In this document: positions 50,919 to 59,428 of the stretch, piece after piece
How positions within the stretch are numbered: the stretch's first letter is position 1
Layout: each line of letters begins with the position of its first letter
Program-made: the position numbers and the translations under genes
The notes under the pieces: model-generated
What the model was told of the DNA's origin: nothing
What the model saw: the letters and a program-made list of their open reading frames with translations, nothing else
Databases searched by the model: none
NCBI GenBank assembly: GCA_046351595.1
Contig: JAXLYE010000008.1
Span: forward strand, 62,001 to 126,000
Length of the DNA stretch: 64,000 nucleotides
Direction: 5' to 3'
Source of the DNA: JAXLYE01 sp046351595
GTDB taxonomy: Bacteria > Myxococcota_A > Polyangia > Palsa-1104 > JAEUJZ01

Positions 50919-52946
50919 TCAGCCGCCCGCCGGTCCGCGAGGCGGGGGCGCATCGGCGACCGTGAGCACCTTGCCCTTGAACTCGAGCAGGCTCTTTACG
51001 ACGACCACGAGCTCGGCCGGCTCGACGGGCTTGGCCACGTGCATCTGGAACCCCGCGGCGAGCGCCTGCATCCGGTCCTGCAGCCGCGCGTACGCGGTGA
51101 GCGCGACCGCCGGGATCGTGCCGCCACGATCCGCGGACCGCTGGCGCACCTTGCGGATCAGCTCATAGCCGCTCTCTCCCGGCATGCCGATGTCCGAAAC
51201 CAGCACGTCCGCATCCCACCCGTCGAGCAGCGCCAGCGCCTCATCGGCTGACCCGGCGGTGCGCACCTCGGCGTGGCACTGGCGCAGCACCAGCTCGAGC
51301 ATCTCGCGCGTGTCCACCTCGTCGTCCACGACCAGCACGCGCGCGCCGCGCAGCGCCGGCGGGCAGTCAAACCCTGCGAGCGCCGGTCCGAACCCGCTGC
51401 GCGGGTGGATGCTCGCGGCCTCGCGCCGCACCGCGGCGATCGGCAGCTCGATGGTGAACGTCGCTCCCCTGCCCTCGCCTGCGCTCTCGACGCCGACCGT
51501 GCCGCCGTGCGCCTCGACCAGGTGCTTCACGATCGCCAGCCCCAGCCCGAGCCCCCCGTACGAGCGGCTGATCCCGGTCTCCGCCTGCCGGAAGCGCTCG
51601 AAGACATGCGGCAGGAACTCCGGGCTGATCCCCGAGCCCGTATCGCTCACCGTGATGCGAACGCTCGAGTCCACGCGCGCGAGCTCCAGCCGCACCCGCC
51701 CGCCTCGGGGCGTGAACTTGATCGCGTTCGACAGCAGGTTCCACAGCACCTGCTGCAGCCGCGCCGCGTCGCCCGAGACCGGCCCGCTCCCCGACTCCAG
51801 GATGACCTGCAGCCGGATCCCCTTGGCCTCCGCCGACAGGCGCACCGAGTCGACCGCGGCCTGGATCACGTTCTCGATGTCGACCTCGGCGATGTTCAGG
51901 CGCAGCTTGCCCGAGACGATGCGCGAGATGTCGAGCAGATCCTCGACGAGCTGCGCCTGCGTCAGCGTGTTGCGCTCGATCGTCGCGAGCCCGCGCTCAA
52001 CGAGCGCACTCTCCAGCTGCCCCGAGCGCAGCATCCGGATCCAGCCCAGCATCGCGTTCAGCGGCGTCCGCAGCTCGTGCGAGACCACGGCCAAGAACTC
52101 GTTCATCTGCTTGCCGGCCTCGATCAGCGCCTCGGTGTGGCGGCGCTCCGTCAGATCGCGCGTGACCTTGGCGAAGCCGCGCAGCACGCCCCCGCGGTCG
52201 TACAGGGCGGTGATGACGACGTTGGCCCAGAAGCTCGTGCCGTCCTTGCGCAGCCGCCAGCCCTCGTCTTCGAAGCGGCCCTGGGCCTTGGCCACCTCCA
52301 GCTCGTGCTCGGGCCAGCGCCGGTTGATGGCCTCCTGCGGGTAGAACTTCGAGAAGTGCTGGCCGATGATCTCGTCCGCCTTGTAGCCCTTGATGCGGTG
52401 CGCTCCCTCGTTCCAGCTGCTCACGCGCCCCTGCGGATCGAGCATGAAGATCGCGTAGTCCTTCACCCCTTCCACCAGCAGCCGGAAGCGCTCCTCGCTC
52501 TCGCGCAGCGCGTCCTCCTGCCGCTTGCGCTCGGTCAGATCGCGCGTGATCTTCAGGAAGCCGGACAGGTTCCTGTCCTGATCGAACAGCGCGGTGATGA
52601 CGACGTTGGCCCAGAAGCGCGTGCCGTCCTTGCGCAGCCGCCAGCCCTCGTCTTCGAAGCGGCCCATCGCGGTCGCCAGCTCGAGCTCGCGCGCCGGCCA
52701 GCCCCGATCGTTCGCCTCCTGCGGGTAGAACGTCGAGAAGTGCCGGCCGATGATCTCGTGCGGCTCGTAGCCCTTCATCCGCCGCGCGCCCTCGTTCCAG
52801 GTGCAGATGATGCCCGTCGAGCTGAGCAGGAAGATCGCGTAGTCCGTCACGCCGTTGACGACGAGATCGAAGCTCTCTGCGACTCGCTGCCGCAGCTCTT
52901 GGGTCTGTGCGGGATCCGCTGCTGCGCTCTCCGGGTTGCTGGTCAT
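50919..52946 (-). CDS. PAS-PAS hybrid histidine kinase with C-terminal receiver
   Basis: The product has 675 residues from ATG 52946. Two PAS/PAC units (about residues 23-140 and 150-270) are nearly identical to each other, both with DYAIF, STFYPQEA/SKFYPQEA and RKDGT-FWANVVITAL. Then come HisKA (SHELRTPLN, His290), HATPase (NLLSNAIKF, DTGSGIS, GGLGLGLAI) and a receiver (VLVVDDEVDTRE, VLVSDIGMPG with its Asp). The close PAS copies point to recent internal duplication. A 12-bp tandem array overlaps its leader. The kinase-like pseudogene lies downstream on the same strand. Confidence 0.92.
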   Translation of the reverse strand: MTSNPESAAADPAQTQELRQRVAESFDLVVNGVTDYAIFLLSSTGIICTWNEGARRMKGYEPHEIIGRHFSTFYPQEANDRGWPARELELATAMGRFEDEGWRLRKDGTRFWANVVITALFDQDRNLSGFLKITRDLTERKRQEDALRESEERFRLLVEGVKDYAIFMLDPQGRVSSWNEGAHRIKGYKADEIIGQHFSKFYPQEAINRRWPEHELEVAKAQGRFEDEGWRLRKDGTSFWANVVITALYDRGGVLRGFAKVTRDLTERRHTEALIEAGKQMNEFLAVVSHELRTPLNAMLGWIRMLRSGQLESALVERGLATIERNTLTQAQLVEDLLDISRIVSGKLRLNIAEVDIENVIQAAVDSVRLSAEAKGIRLQVILESGSGPVSGDAARLQQVLWNLLSNAIKFTPRGGRVRLELARVDSSVRITVSDTGSGISPEFLPHVFERFRQAETGISRSYGGLGLGLAIVKHLVEAHGGTVGVESAGEGRGATFTIELPIAAVRREAASIHPRSGFGPALAGFDCPPALRGARVLVVDDEVDTREMLELVLRQCHAEVRTAGSADEALALLDGWDADVLVSDIGMPGESGYELIRKVRQRSADRGGTIPAVALTAYARLQDRMQALAAGFQMHVAKPVEPAELVVVVKSLLEFKGKVLTVADAPPPRGPAGG

Positions 52947-52948
52947 CT

Positions 52949-53020
52949 GTCTGCCCTGGTGTCTGCCCTGGTGTCCGCCCTGCTGTCCGCCCTGCTGTCC
53001 GCCCTGCTGTCCGCCCTGAA
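52949..53020. repeat. 12-bp tandem repeat (GTCCGCCCTGCT), six units
   Basis: Six consecutive 12-bp units: two of GTCTGCCCTGGT, three of GTCCGCCCTGCT and a last GTCCGCCCTGAA. It begins three bases from the start codon of the hybrid kinase gene (minus strand), so it forms that gene's 5' leader and leaves no normal Shine-Dalgarno other than any within the repeat. Copy number change would alter leader length. Confidence 0.85.
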
Positions 53021-53257
53021 GGGCAGGTTGGCGCCACGGTGAAGAAGGGCGTACCGACCCTCCCTGCCGCGCTGCAGCGCCAGGATCGCGACGGCCGTGA
53101 ATCTTTGTAACACGTCTCCGGGAGCCGTCACGCCGTCATTTCGGATGAGGAGAGGCCCGATGCGGCTCCGCTCGCGGTCGTGCCCGCGGCGGCCGCGGAT
53201 CGAGCCGGCGCACCGACAAGGCGGCTGCGGCCCTACGGGGCCCACCGGAGCCGGCGG

Positions 53258-53644
53258 CTAGAACGGATCGAAGCAGTCGTAGTTGCGCTGCGAGACGATG
53301 AGCCCGTCGCGGAACGTCAGAAAGACGCCGATGCGGGCGCGCATCGTCCCGCCGACGGGCAGCGCGCCGAAGGGCAGCGCCAGCGTGCCCGTCCAGATCA
53401 GCTCGAGCGCGACCTCGTCGCCCTGCTCGATCCCGCGGACGAGCTCGTAGCGCTCGCTGCTGACCGCGCGCTTGCCGCGCTCACCGGCCGCGAGCAGCGC
53501 CGCTCGATCGCGCGTCGCGCCGCCGGGCACCAGCCGGTTCGGAAACTCCTCTTGGATCACGTCGGGAGAGAAGAAGTCCTGCACGCTGCCGTCGCGGGAC
53601 TCGATCGCGCGCAGGTAGCTCTTCGCTCGCTCCAGGTTCGTCAT
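53258..53644 (-). CDS. SnoaL-like / NTF2-fold protein
   Basis: The product has 128 residues from ATG 53644, with GGGAGG upstream. The pattern fits a SnoaL-type NTF2-fold protein: an N-terminal helix (AKSYLRAIESRD), then FFSPDVIQEEFPNRL, VALELIWTGTLALPFG, GGTMRARIGVFLTFRDGLIV and a C-terminal NYDCFDP. The family includes cyclases, isomerases and non-enzymes of small molecules; activity cannot be predicted. It is divergent from a MarR-type gene and likely under its control. Confidence 0.75.
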   Translation of the reverse strand: MTNLERAKSYLRAIESRDGSVQDFFSPDVIQEEFPNRLVPGGATRDRAALLAAGERGKRAVSSERYELVRGIEQGDEVALELIWTGTLALPFGALPVGGTMRARIGVFLTFRDGLIVSQRNYDCFDPF

Positions 53645-53671
53645 GTCGGCCTCCCTTCCTGTCATTCCAAC

Positions 53672-53693
53672 TTGCACAACCTTGGTTGTGGAA
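53672..53693. promoter_or_regulatory. Palindromic operator between the SnoaL and MarR genes
   Basis: TTGCACAACC-TT-GGTTGTGGAA is an inverted repeat with 7 bp of perfect inner arms (CACAACC/GGTTGTG) and one mismatch further out. It is centred in the 62-bp gap between two divergent starts, in locally AT-richer DNA. Size, symmetry and place fit a MarR-family operator controlling both genes. Confidence 0.7.
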
Positions 53694-53706
53694 TCAAGAT
53701 GCCGCC

Positions 53707-54297
53707 ATGAAGCAGCGCGAAAAGGCCGCACAAAAGGCCGCACAAAAGGCCGTACAAAAGGGCGCACAGACGTCCACACAAACGGGCGCACCCAAGGCCG
53801 CACACGACGCGCGGGCCGATGCCGACACGACCGGCAGCCCGCGCGAGCTCGACCTCGCCTACCTCGGGCTGTTCGTCGGCCTGCGCGTCAACGAGCTCGT
53901 CCTCGAGCGGCTGCACGCCGCCGGGTTCGCGGGCATCCGGCAGGCGCACGGCTACGTGTTCCAGCACCTGCTCGTGGGCCCGCGCAGCGTCACCGAGCTG
54001 GCGGAGCTCCTGGGCGTCACCCAGCAGGCCGCGTCCAAGTCCGTAGCCGAGCTGACGGCGCTAGGGTACCTGCAGGACGCCGACGCCTACGACCGCCGCA
54101 TCCGCCGCATCGCGCTCTCCGCGCACGGGCTGGCCTGCGTCCGCAAGGCGCGGGCCCTGCGCGCCGCGCTGGAGCGACGGCTGGTACGGCGGCACGGCGC
54201 CGAGGTGGCGCGGACCCGGCACCTCTTGGCCGCGATCCTCGCGGAGCTGGGCGGCCTTAGGGCGGTCCGTACACGCAGCGTGCGCGCGCCGCGCTGA
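53707..54297 (+). CDS. MarR-family transcriptional regulator
   Basis: The product has 196 residues from ATG 53707. Residues 5-35 are a repeat-coded tail (AAQKAAQKAVQKGAQ) that most MarR proteins lack. The winged helix follows: RSVTELAELLGVTQQAASKS, VAELTALGYLQ, DAYDRRIRRIALSAHG, and a C-terminal dimerisation helix. The divergent SnoaL-like gene is the probable target, with a palindromic site between. The 12-bp DNA repeat AAAAGGCCGCAC underlies the N-terminal tail. Confidence 0.85.
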   Translation: MKQREKAAQKAAQKAVQKGAQTSTQTGAPKAAHDARADADTTGSPRELDLAYLGLFVGLRVNELVLERLHAAGFAGIRQAHGYVFQHLLVGPRSVTELAELLGVTQQAASKSVAELTALGYLQDADAYDRRIRRIALSAHGLACVRKARALRAALERRLVRRHGAEVARTRHLLAAILAELGGLRAVRTRSVRAPR

Positions 54298-54407
54298 CGG
54301 CCAAGGGCCGAGGGCGCCGACGGTCTGATCCGAGAGGCGCGGCACAATCTGGAAGCCCGGCAGGGCGCTTTGGACACAGCCTCGGCAATCCTTTACCCTG
54401 TCCGGAC

Positions 54408-56660
54408 ATGCCAGAGCGGCCGCCCGAGAGCCTGCCCGAGAGTCCGCCCGCGGGGCTGCCCGAGAGGCTCGACGACGCGCTGGTCCGCGGCCTCGTCGAG
54501 TCGGCGCCGGATGCGCTGGTGCTGACGGACGGCTGCGGGCGGATCGTCTTTGTGAACGCGCAGGCCGAGAGGCTCTTTGGCTACCCGCGCTCCGAGCTGC
54601 TCGGGCAGCCGATCGAGATCCTGGTTCCGGACGGCGTGCGCGGCACACACGAGGCGCTGCGCACCCGCTACACCGCAGCGCCGCGGCGCCGGGACATGGG
54701 CGCCGGCTTCTCCCTGCGCTGCCGGCGCCGCGACGGCAGCGAGCTGCCGGTCGAGATCAGCCTGAGCCCGGTGCCGACGCCGCAGGGGACGTTCACGGCC
54801 GCCGCGGTGCGCGACATCTCGGAGCGGCAGCGGGCCGACCAGGCGCTGCGTGACGCGGAGGAGCTGTTCCGGCTGACGTTCGAGAACGCGCCGATCGGCA
54901 TGGCCCTGATCGGCCTGGACGGCTGCTTCCTGCGCGTGAACCAGGCGCTCTGCAGCATGTTCGGATACACCGCGGAGGAGCTCTCGCAGCGCTCCTTCCT
55001 AAAGATCACCCACCCCGAGGATCGTGCGCTGCACCTCTCGTCCATGGAGTCGCTCGCGCGGGGCGAGGTGCGCAGCTTCCAGCTCAGCAAGCGCTACCTG
55101 CGCAAGGACGGTCGCGCGCTCGACACGCTGCTGAGCGTCTCGAGCGTCCGCGACGCCGCGGGCCACCCGCTGTACAACATCGGCCAGATCGAAGACGTGA
55201 CGGAGCGCAAGCAGGCCGAGGAGGCGCGTCGCCGCAACGAGGATCACCTGAACCGCGCGCAGCGCGTGGCGCACATCGGCAGCTGGGACTGGGACCTGCG
55301 CACCGGCGAGATCCACCGCTCCGCGGAGCTCTATGAGATCTACGGGACCGCGCCCGATTCGGAGCACCGCCAGGCGCTGTCGTATCTGGGCGTCATCCAC
55401 GCCGAGGATCGCGAGCGCGTACGCCACGCCGTCGGGGAGGCCGCGCGATGCGGGAGCCCCTTCAACGTGGAGTACCGGCTGCTGCGCGCCGACGGCAGCG
55501 AGCGCATCATCGTGTCGGCCGGCGAGCCGGTGCTAAACGAGGGGCGCCCCGTCCGCATGGTCGGCACGGTGCTGGATGTCACCGAGCGCAAGCGCCTGGA
55601 GCAGGGGCGCGAGGACGCCCTGCGCTGGCTGCGTACGGTGCTCGATCAGTGCCCGGTGGCGATCGCGCTCTTGCACGCGGACTCCGGCGCGCGGCTCGAG
55701 CTCAATCGCTACGCGCAGACGCTGCTCGGCGGCCCGCCGGAAACCAGCCGGTCGCTGTCGGAGATGGTGCTGCTGCAGGAGTCCGGAGAGCCGCTGCCCG
55801 AGCACGAGCGCCCGTGCGTGCGCGCCCTCTCCGGAGAGTCGCTCTCGCGCCTGCCGTTCACCCTGCAGACGGCGACGGGTGCGTCGGTCCCCGTCCTCCT
55901 CGACGCGGCGCCCATCCGGGACGAAGCCGGAGCGGTGCGCGGGGCGGTGATCGCGCTGCAGGACATCACCCTGCTCAAGCAGCTCGATCGGCTGCGCGCG
56001 GAGTGGAACTCGGTCGTCGCGCACGATCTGCGCCAGCCGGTAAGCTCGATCCTGCTCATCGCCCAGTCGGTCGCGCGCCGGCAGCGGGAGCCTTCGGAGT
56101 ACGCCAGGCTCGCCGGCCAGATCGCGCAGTCCGCGGAGCGGCTGAGCGGCATGATCAACGATCTGCTCGACTCCTCGCGGCTGGAGGCGGGGCAGCTCTC
56201 CTTGACGCTGCGGCGGACGGATCTGGCGTCGCTGCTGCGCGACAGCATCGAGCGCAGCGAGCTGGAGGTGCCGGACCGCCGCTTCGAGCTGTGCATCGCG
56301 GGCGCGCTGCCGCTGCTGCGCGTGGACGGAGAGCGCATCACGCAGGTGATGGACAACCTGCTGAGCAACGCCATGAAGTACGGCGAGCCGGAGACGCCGA
56401 TCACGGTGAGCGCGGAGGCGCGGGCGCAGCAGGTGGAGGTGCGGGTCACCAACACCGGGTCCGGCATCACGGCGGAGGACCTGCCGCACCTGTTCCAGCG
56501 CTTCCATCGCACCGCGAGCGCCCGGCACAGCTCGATCCGGGGCATCGGCCTGGGGCTCTACATCGTGAAGCAGCTGGTCGCGGCGCACGGCGGCCAGATC
56601 ACCGTCGACAGCACGCCCGGCGGGGCGACCACGTTCGCCTTCACGCTGCCGGCTGCCTGA
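54408..56660 (+). CDS. Multi-PAS sensor histidine kinase
   Basis: The product has 750 residues. A short Pro/Glu-rich start (ESLPESPPAGLPERL) coded by imperfect repeats precedes four PAS units (about residues 25-140, 150-270, 290-400 and 405-525), several with PAC ends such as VLDVTERKRLEQ. HisKA has AHDLRQPVSS with His539, then DNLLSNAMKYG, NTGSGITAED and GIGLGLYIVK complete the HATPase domain. No receiver or membrane segment, so it is a cytoplasmic sensor. A tandem array starts right at its stop codon. Confidence 0.92.
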   Translation: MPERPPESLPESPPAGLPERLDDALVRGLVESAPDALVLTDGCGRIVFVNAQAERLFGYPRSELLGQPIEILVPDGVRGTHEALRTRYTAAPRRRDMGAGFSLRCRRRDGSELPVEISLSPVPTPQGTFTAAAVRDISERQRADQALRDAEELFRLTFENAPIGMALIGLDGCFLRVNQALCSMFGYTAEELSQRSFLKITHPEDRALHLSSMESLARGEVRSFQLSKRYLRKDGRALDTLLSVSSVRDAAGHPLYNIGQIEDVTERKQAEEARRRNEDHLNRAQRVAHIGSWDWDLRTGEIHRSAELYEIYGTAPDSEHRQALSYLGVIHAEDRERVRHAVGEAARCGSPFNVEYRLLRADGSERIIVSAGEPVLNEGRPVRMVGTVLDVTERKRLEQGREDALRWLRTVLDQCPVAIALLHADSGARLELNRYAQTLLGGPPETSRSLSEMVLLQESGEPLPEHERPCVRALSGESLSRLPFTLQTATGASVPVLLDAAPIRDEAGAVRGAVIALQDITLLKQLDRLRAEWNSVVAHDLRQPVSSILLIAQSVARRQREPSEYARLAGQIAQSAERLSGMINDLLDSSRLEAGQLSLTLRRTDLASLLRDSIERSELEVPDRRFELCIAGALPLLRVDGERITQVMDNLLSNAMKYGEPETPITVSAEARAQQVEVRVTNTGSGITAEDLPHLFQRFHRTASARHSSIRGIGLGLYIVKQLVAAHGGQITVDSTPGGATTFAFTLPAA

Positions 56661-56794
56661 TCGGCCTGGCGCTCGGCTTACCGATCAACCTGAATGATCG
56701 GCCTGAATGATCGGCTTGGCGATCAGCCTGAGTGATCGGCTTGGCGATCAGCCTGAGTGATCGGCTTGGCGATCGGCCTGGGTGATCGGCTGGC
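56661..56794. repeat. 25-bp tandem repeat with internal palindromes
   Basis: Three near-identical 25-bp units (56704-56728, 56729-56753, 56754-56778), each TGA(A/G)TGATCGGCTTGGCGAT plus CAGCC or CGGCC, with degenerate units on both sides. Every unit contains TGATCG...CGATCA, so each can form a small hairpin. The array begins immediately after the histidine-kinase stop codon. The rest of the 424-base gap (to 57084) holds a 13-mer, GAAGGAATGCGTA, repeated at about 56847 and 56866, and no gene. Confidence 0.85.
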
Positions 56795-57084
56795 CGCTCG
56801 GGGGCTCGGTCTGCCTGATCGGACTACATGCCGCTTGGGATGTAGAAGGAATGCGTATGGACTGCAGAAGGAATGCGTAGAAACACGCGCCTGGTGTGGC
56901 TTATCAGGGAGGCAGAATCCGGACCATTCTCCTCGGGAACAGCGAGATTCCGATCCGATTCCTTACAGCCAGCAGGGAGTTCCCGATAGTCTGTCTGAAG
57001 GGAGGCCGCGGCGCGCAGGAGAGACGAGAAAATCGTTCGACCCACACAGCAGATCATCGTCCGTTGTGACAACCTGATCAGTCG

Positions 57085-58563
57085 ATGGTCACGACGAGCG
57101 CCCTCGACTTCCCGCTGCTCAAGGATGCCTCGGTCCTGGTCGTGGACGATGTCCCGGTCAACGTTCAGCTCCTGAGCATCATCCTGCGCAAGGCCGGGTG
57201 CAGAGTGCGCAGCGCCAGCACCGCGGCCGCCGCCACGGCGCTGCTGGCGAAGGAGCCGCAGGACGCGATCCTGCTCGACGTCATGATGCCGGATGTGAGC
57301 GGGTACGATCTCTGCCAGCAGATCCGCGCGGATCCGCGGCACGGCAGCACGCCGGTCCTGTTCATCAGCTCCCTCGGCGCCGTCGCTGACAAGGTGCGCG
57401 GGTTCGCGGCCGGCGGCGCGGACTACGTGACCAAGCCGTTCCTGGCCGAGGAGGTCCTGGCGCGGCTCGAGCACCACATCCGGCTCGCGCGGCTGCACTG
57501 CGAGCTTGTGAGCGAGAAGCAGTCGCTGGCCCGCGCCAACCAGGAGCTGCTGCGGGCGCAGCGCCAGACCGCGCAGCTGTTCGGGACCGTCAGCGAGCTC
57601 TTGCCCGGCCGGATCCTCGACGGCAAGTACCGGCTGGAGCAGAAGATCGGCAGCGGCGGGTTCGGGGTCGTATTCCGTGCGACGCAGCTGTCGCTGCAGC
57701 GCCAGGTGGCGATCAAGGTGTTCCGTCCGAGCACCCACTGGGCCAGCGAGAGCGCGCTGCAGCGGTTCCTGAAGGAGGGCGCGGCCATGGGCAGCCTGCG
57801 CCACGCCCACGTCGTGCAGGTGTTCGATACCGCGGTCTGTCGCGAGGGACTCGCGTACCTGGTCATGGAGCTCTTGGAGGGGCGCACGCTGGCCGCCGAG
57901 ATCCGGCGGGTGCGGCGGATGACCTGGGAGCGCTGCACGGCCATCATCGAGCCGCTGATGCAGGCGCTGATCCACGCCCACGCCCACAACCTCGTGCACC
58001 GCGACATCAAACCGGAGAATGTCTTTCTGCACACACACGCCGGGGCCGAGGTGGTGAAGCTGCTCGACTTCGGGCTCGCCAAGCAGCTGCGCATCGAAGA
58101 GCCGGCGACGGTGACGCAGGCCGGGACCATGCTCGGCACGCCGCTGTACATGTCGCCCGAGCGGCTGCGCGGCGAGGCGCACGACGGGCGCGCGGACGTC
58201 TACAGCATCGGGGTGCTCTTGTATGAGATGCTAACGGGTATGTTGCCCTATTCAGACCGGACCTCGGCCGAGCTGCTGGTGCAGCAGCTCACCTGTGACC
58301 CGCCGCCGCTGCGCGCGCGGTGCGCCGAGGTGCCGCTGCCCATCGAGCAGGTCGTGCTGTCGGCGCTGCACCGCGAGCCCGAGAAGCGGCCGAGCGCGCG
58401 CGAGCTCTTGCTGCTGTGGCAGAGCGCCTGCCCGGGCTGGCCGCACCGCGCCGCCAGCGAGCCGACGACCGAGATGTTCCGGCCGGTCGTGAGCGCGCAG
58501 GCGCAGACGGTGGAGATCCCCAGTATCACCCTGGACCTGAAGCTGGATGCGCTGGAGCTCTGA
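57085..58563 (+). CDS. Receiver domain fused to Ser/Thr protein kinase
   Basis: The product has 492 residues. The receiver is complete: VLVVDDVPVNVQ with Asp21-Asp22, LLDVMMPDVSG with acceptor Asp65, and the conserved Lys in YVTKPF. A coiled-coil linker (about 135-175) leads to the kinase: GSGGFGVVFRA, Lys211 in VAIKVF, HRDIKPEN with Asp307, DFG, TPLYMSPE. Such fusions let a histidine kinase control Ser/Thr phosphorylation through the receiver. The multi-PAS kinase just upstream, on the same strand, is a natural phosphodonor. Confidence 0.92.
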   Translation: MVTTSALDFPLLKDASVLVVDDVPVNVQLLSIILRKAGCRVRSASTAAAATALLAKEPQDAILLDVMMPDVSGYDLCQQIRADPRHGSTPVLFISSLGAVADKVRGFAAGGADYVTKPFLAEEVLARLEHHIRLARLHCELVSEKQSLARANQELLRAQRQTAQLFGTVSELLPGRILDGKYRLEQKIGSGGFGVVFRATQLSLQRQVAIKVFRPSTHWASESALQRFLKEGAAMGSLRHAHVVQVFDTAVCREGLAYLVMELLEGRTLAAEIRRVRRMTWERCTAIIEPLMQALIHAHAHNLVHRDIKPENVFLHTHAGAEVVKLLDFGLAKQLRIEEPATVTQAGTMLGTPLYMSPERLRGEAHDGRADVYSIGVLLYEMLTGMLPYSDRTSAELLVQQLTCDPPPLRARCAEVPLPIEQVVLSALHREPEKRPSARELLLLWQSACPGWPHRAASEPTTEMFRPVVSAQAQTVEIPSITLDLKLDALEL

Positions 58564-58626
58564 CGCCTCGACCTCGTTGCCATCGCCCGGCGCAGGCCAC
58601 TGCGCCCCGTCCCTCGCGGAGATCGC

Positions 58627-59424
58627 ATGACGCCCTCAGTCCTACAGCGAAACAACGTCAAGATCCTGGGCACCGGGAGCAAGTGGCTGGTGCTGGCGCA
58701 CGGGTTCGGGACCGATCAGACCGCGTGGTCCTATCACGCCGATGCGCTCAAGGACGAGTACCGCATCCTGCTGTACGACAACGTCGGCGCCGGTGGCTCG
58801 GACGTATCGGCGTACAGCCCGCGGCGCTACCGCAGCATGCACGGGTACGCGACGGATCTCTTAGAGATCCTCGACGCCGTCGGCGCGAGCGACGTCCGGT
58901 TCGTCGGGCACTCGATGAGCGGGATGATCGGCCTGCTCGCGGCGCGCGCGCAGCCCGAGCGGTTCAACCGGCTGGTGCTGGTCGGCGCCTCGCCCCGCTA
59001 CCTCAACGAAGCGGGCTACTTCGGCGGCTTCGAGCAGCGCGACGTCGACGATCTGCTGACCGCCATGTCGGGCAACTACCACGTCTGGGTCAGCGGCTTC
59101 TCTGCGATCGTGGCCGAGAACCCGGAGCGTCCCGAGATCGCGGCGCAGTTCGCGGGCACGCTCGCGCAGCTGCGCCCGGACATCGCGGTCGCGGTGTCGC
59201 GCATGGTGTACGAGTCTGATCACCGCGCCGACCTGCAGGGCCTGTCCATCCCGACGCTGATCCTGCAGTCCACGCACGATGTCGCGGTGCCGCCCGGGGT
59301 GGGCCGGTACCTGGAGCAGCAGATCCCGGGCGCGCGGCTGCAGATCATCGACGCGCAGGGGCACCTGCCGCACCTCAGCAACCCGACCGGCGTGCTCGCT
59401 GCCATGCGTTCGTTCCTTGGCTAG
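58627..59424 (+). CDS. RsbQ-like alpha/beta hydrolase
   Basis: The product has 265 residues, close to B. subtilis RsbQ (269). Visible are VLQRNNVKILGTG at the start, LAHGFGTDQTAW for the oxyanion hole, GHSMSGMIG with nucleophile Ser96, Asp218 in THDVAVP and His246 in QGHLPHLS. RsbQ makes a hydrophobic ligand for a PAS-sensor phosphatase (RsbP). Here the partner could be the PAS-containing hybrid kinase that starts five bases downstream. The same fold includes KAI2/DAD2 hormone receptors of plants. Confidence 0.9.
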   Translation: MTPSVLQRNNVKILGTGSKWLVLAHGFGTDQTAWSYHADALKDEYRILLYDNVGAGGSDVSAYSPRRYRSMHGYATDLLEILDAVGASDVRFVGHSMSGMIGLLAARAQPERFNRLVLVGASPRYLNEAGYFGGFEQRDVDDLLTAMSGNYHVWVSGFSAIVAENPERPEIAAQFAGTLAQLRPDIAVAVSRMVYESDHRADLQGLSIPTLILQSTHDVAVPPGVGRYLEQQIPGARLQIIDAQGHLPHLSNPTGVLAAMRSFLG

Positions 59425-59428
59425 CCGC

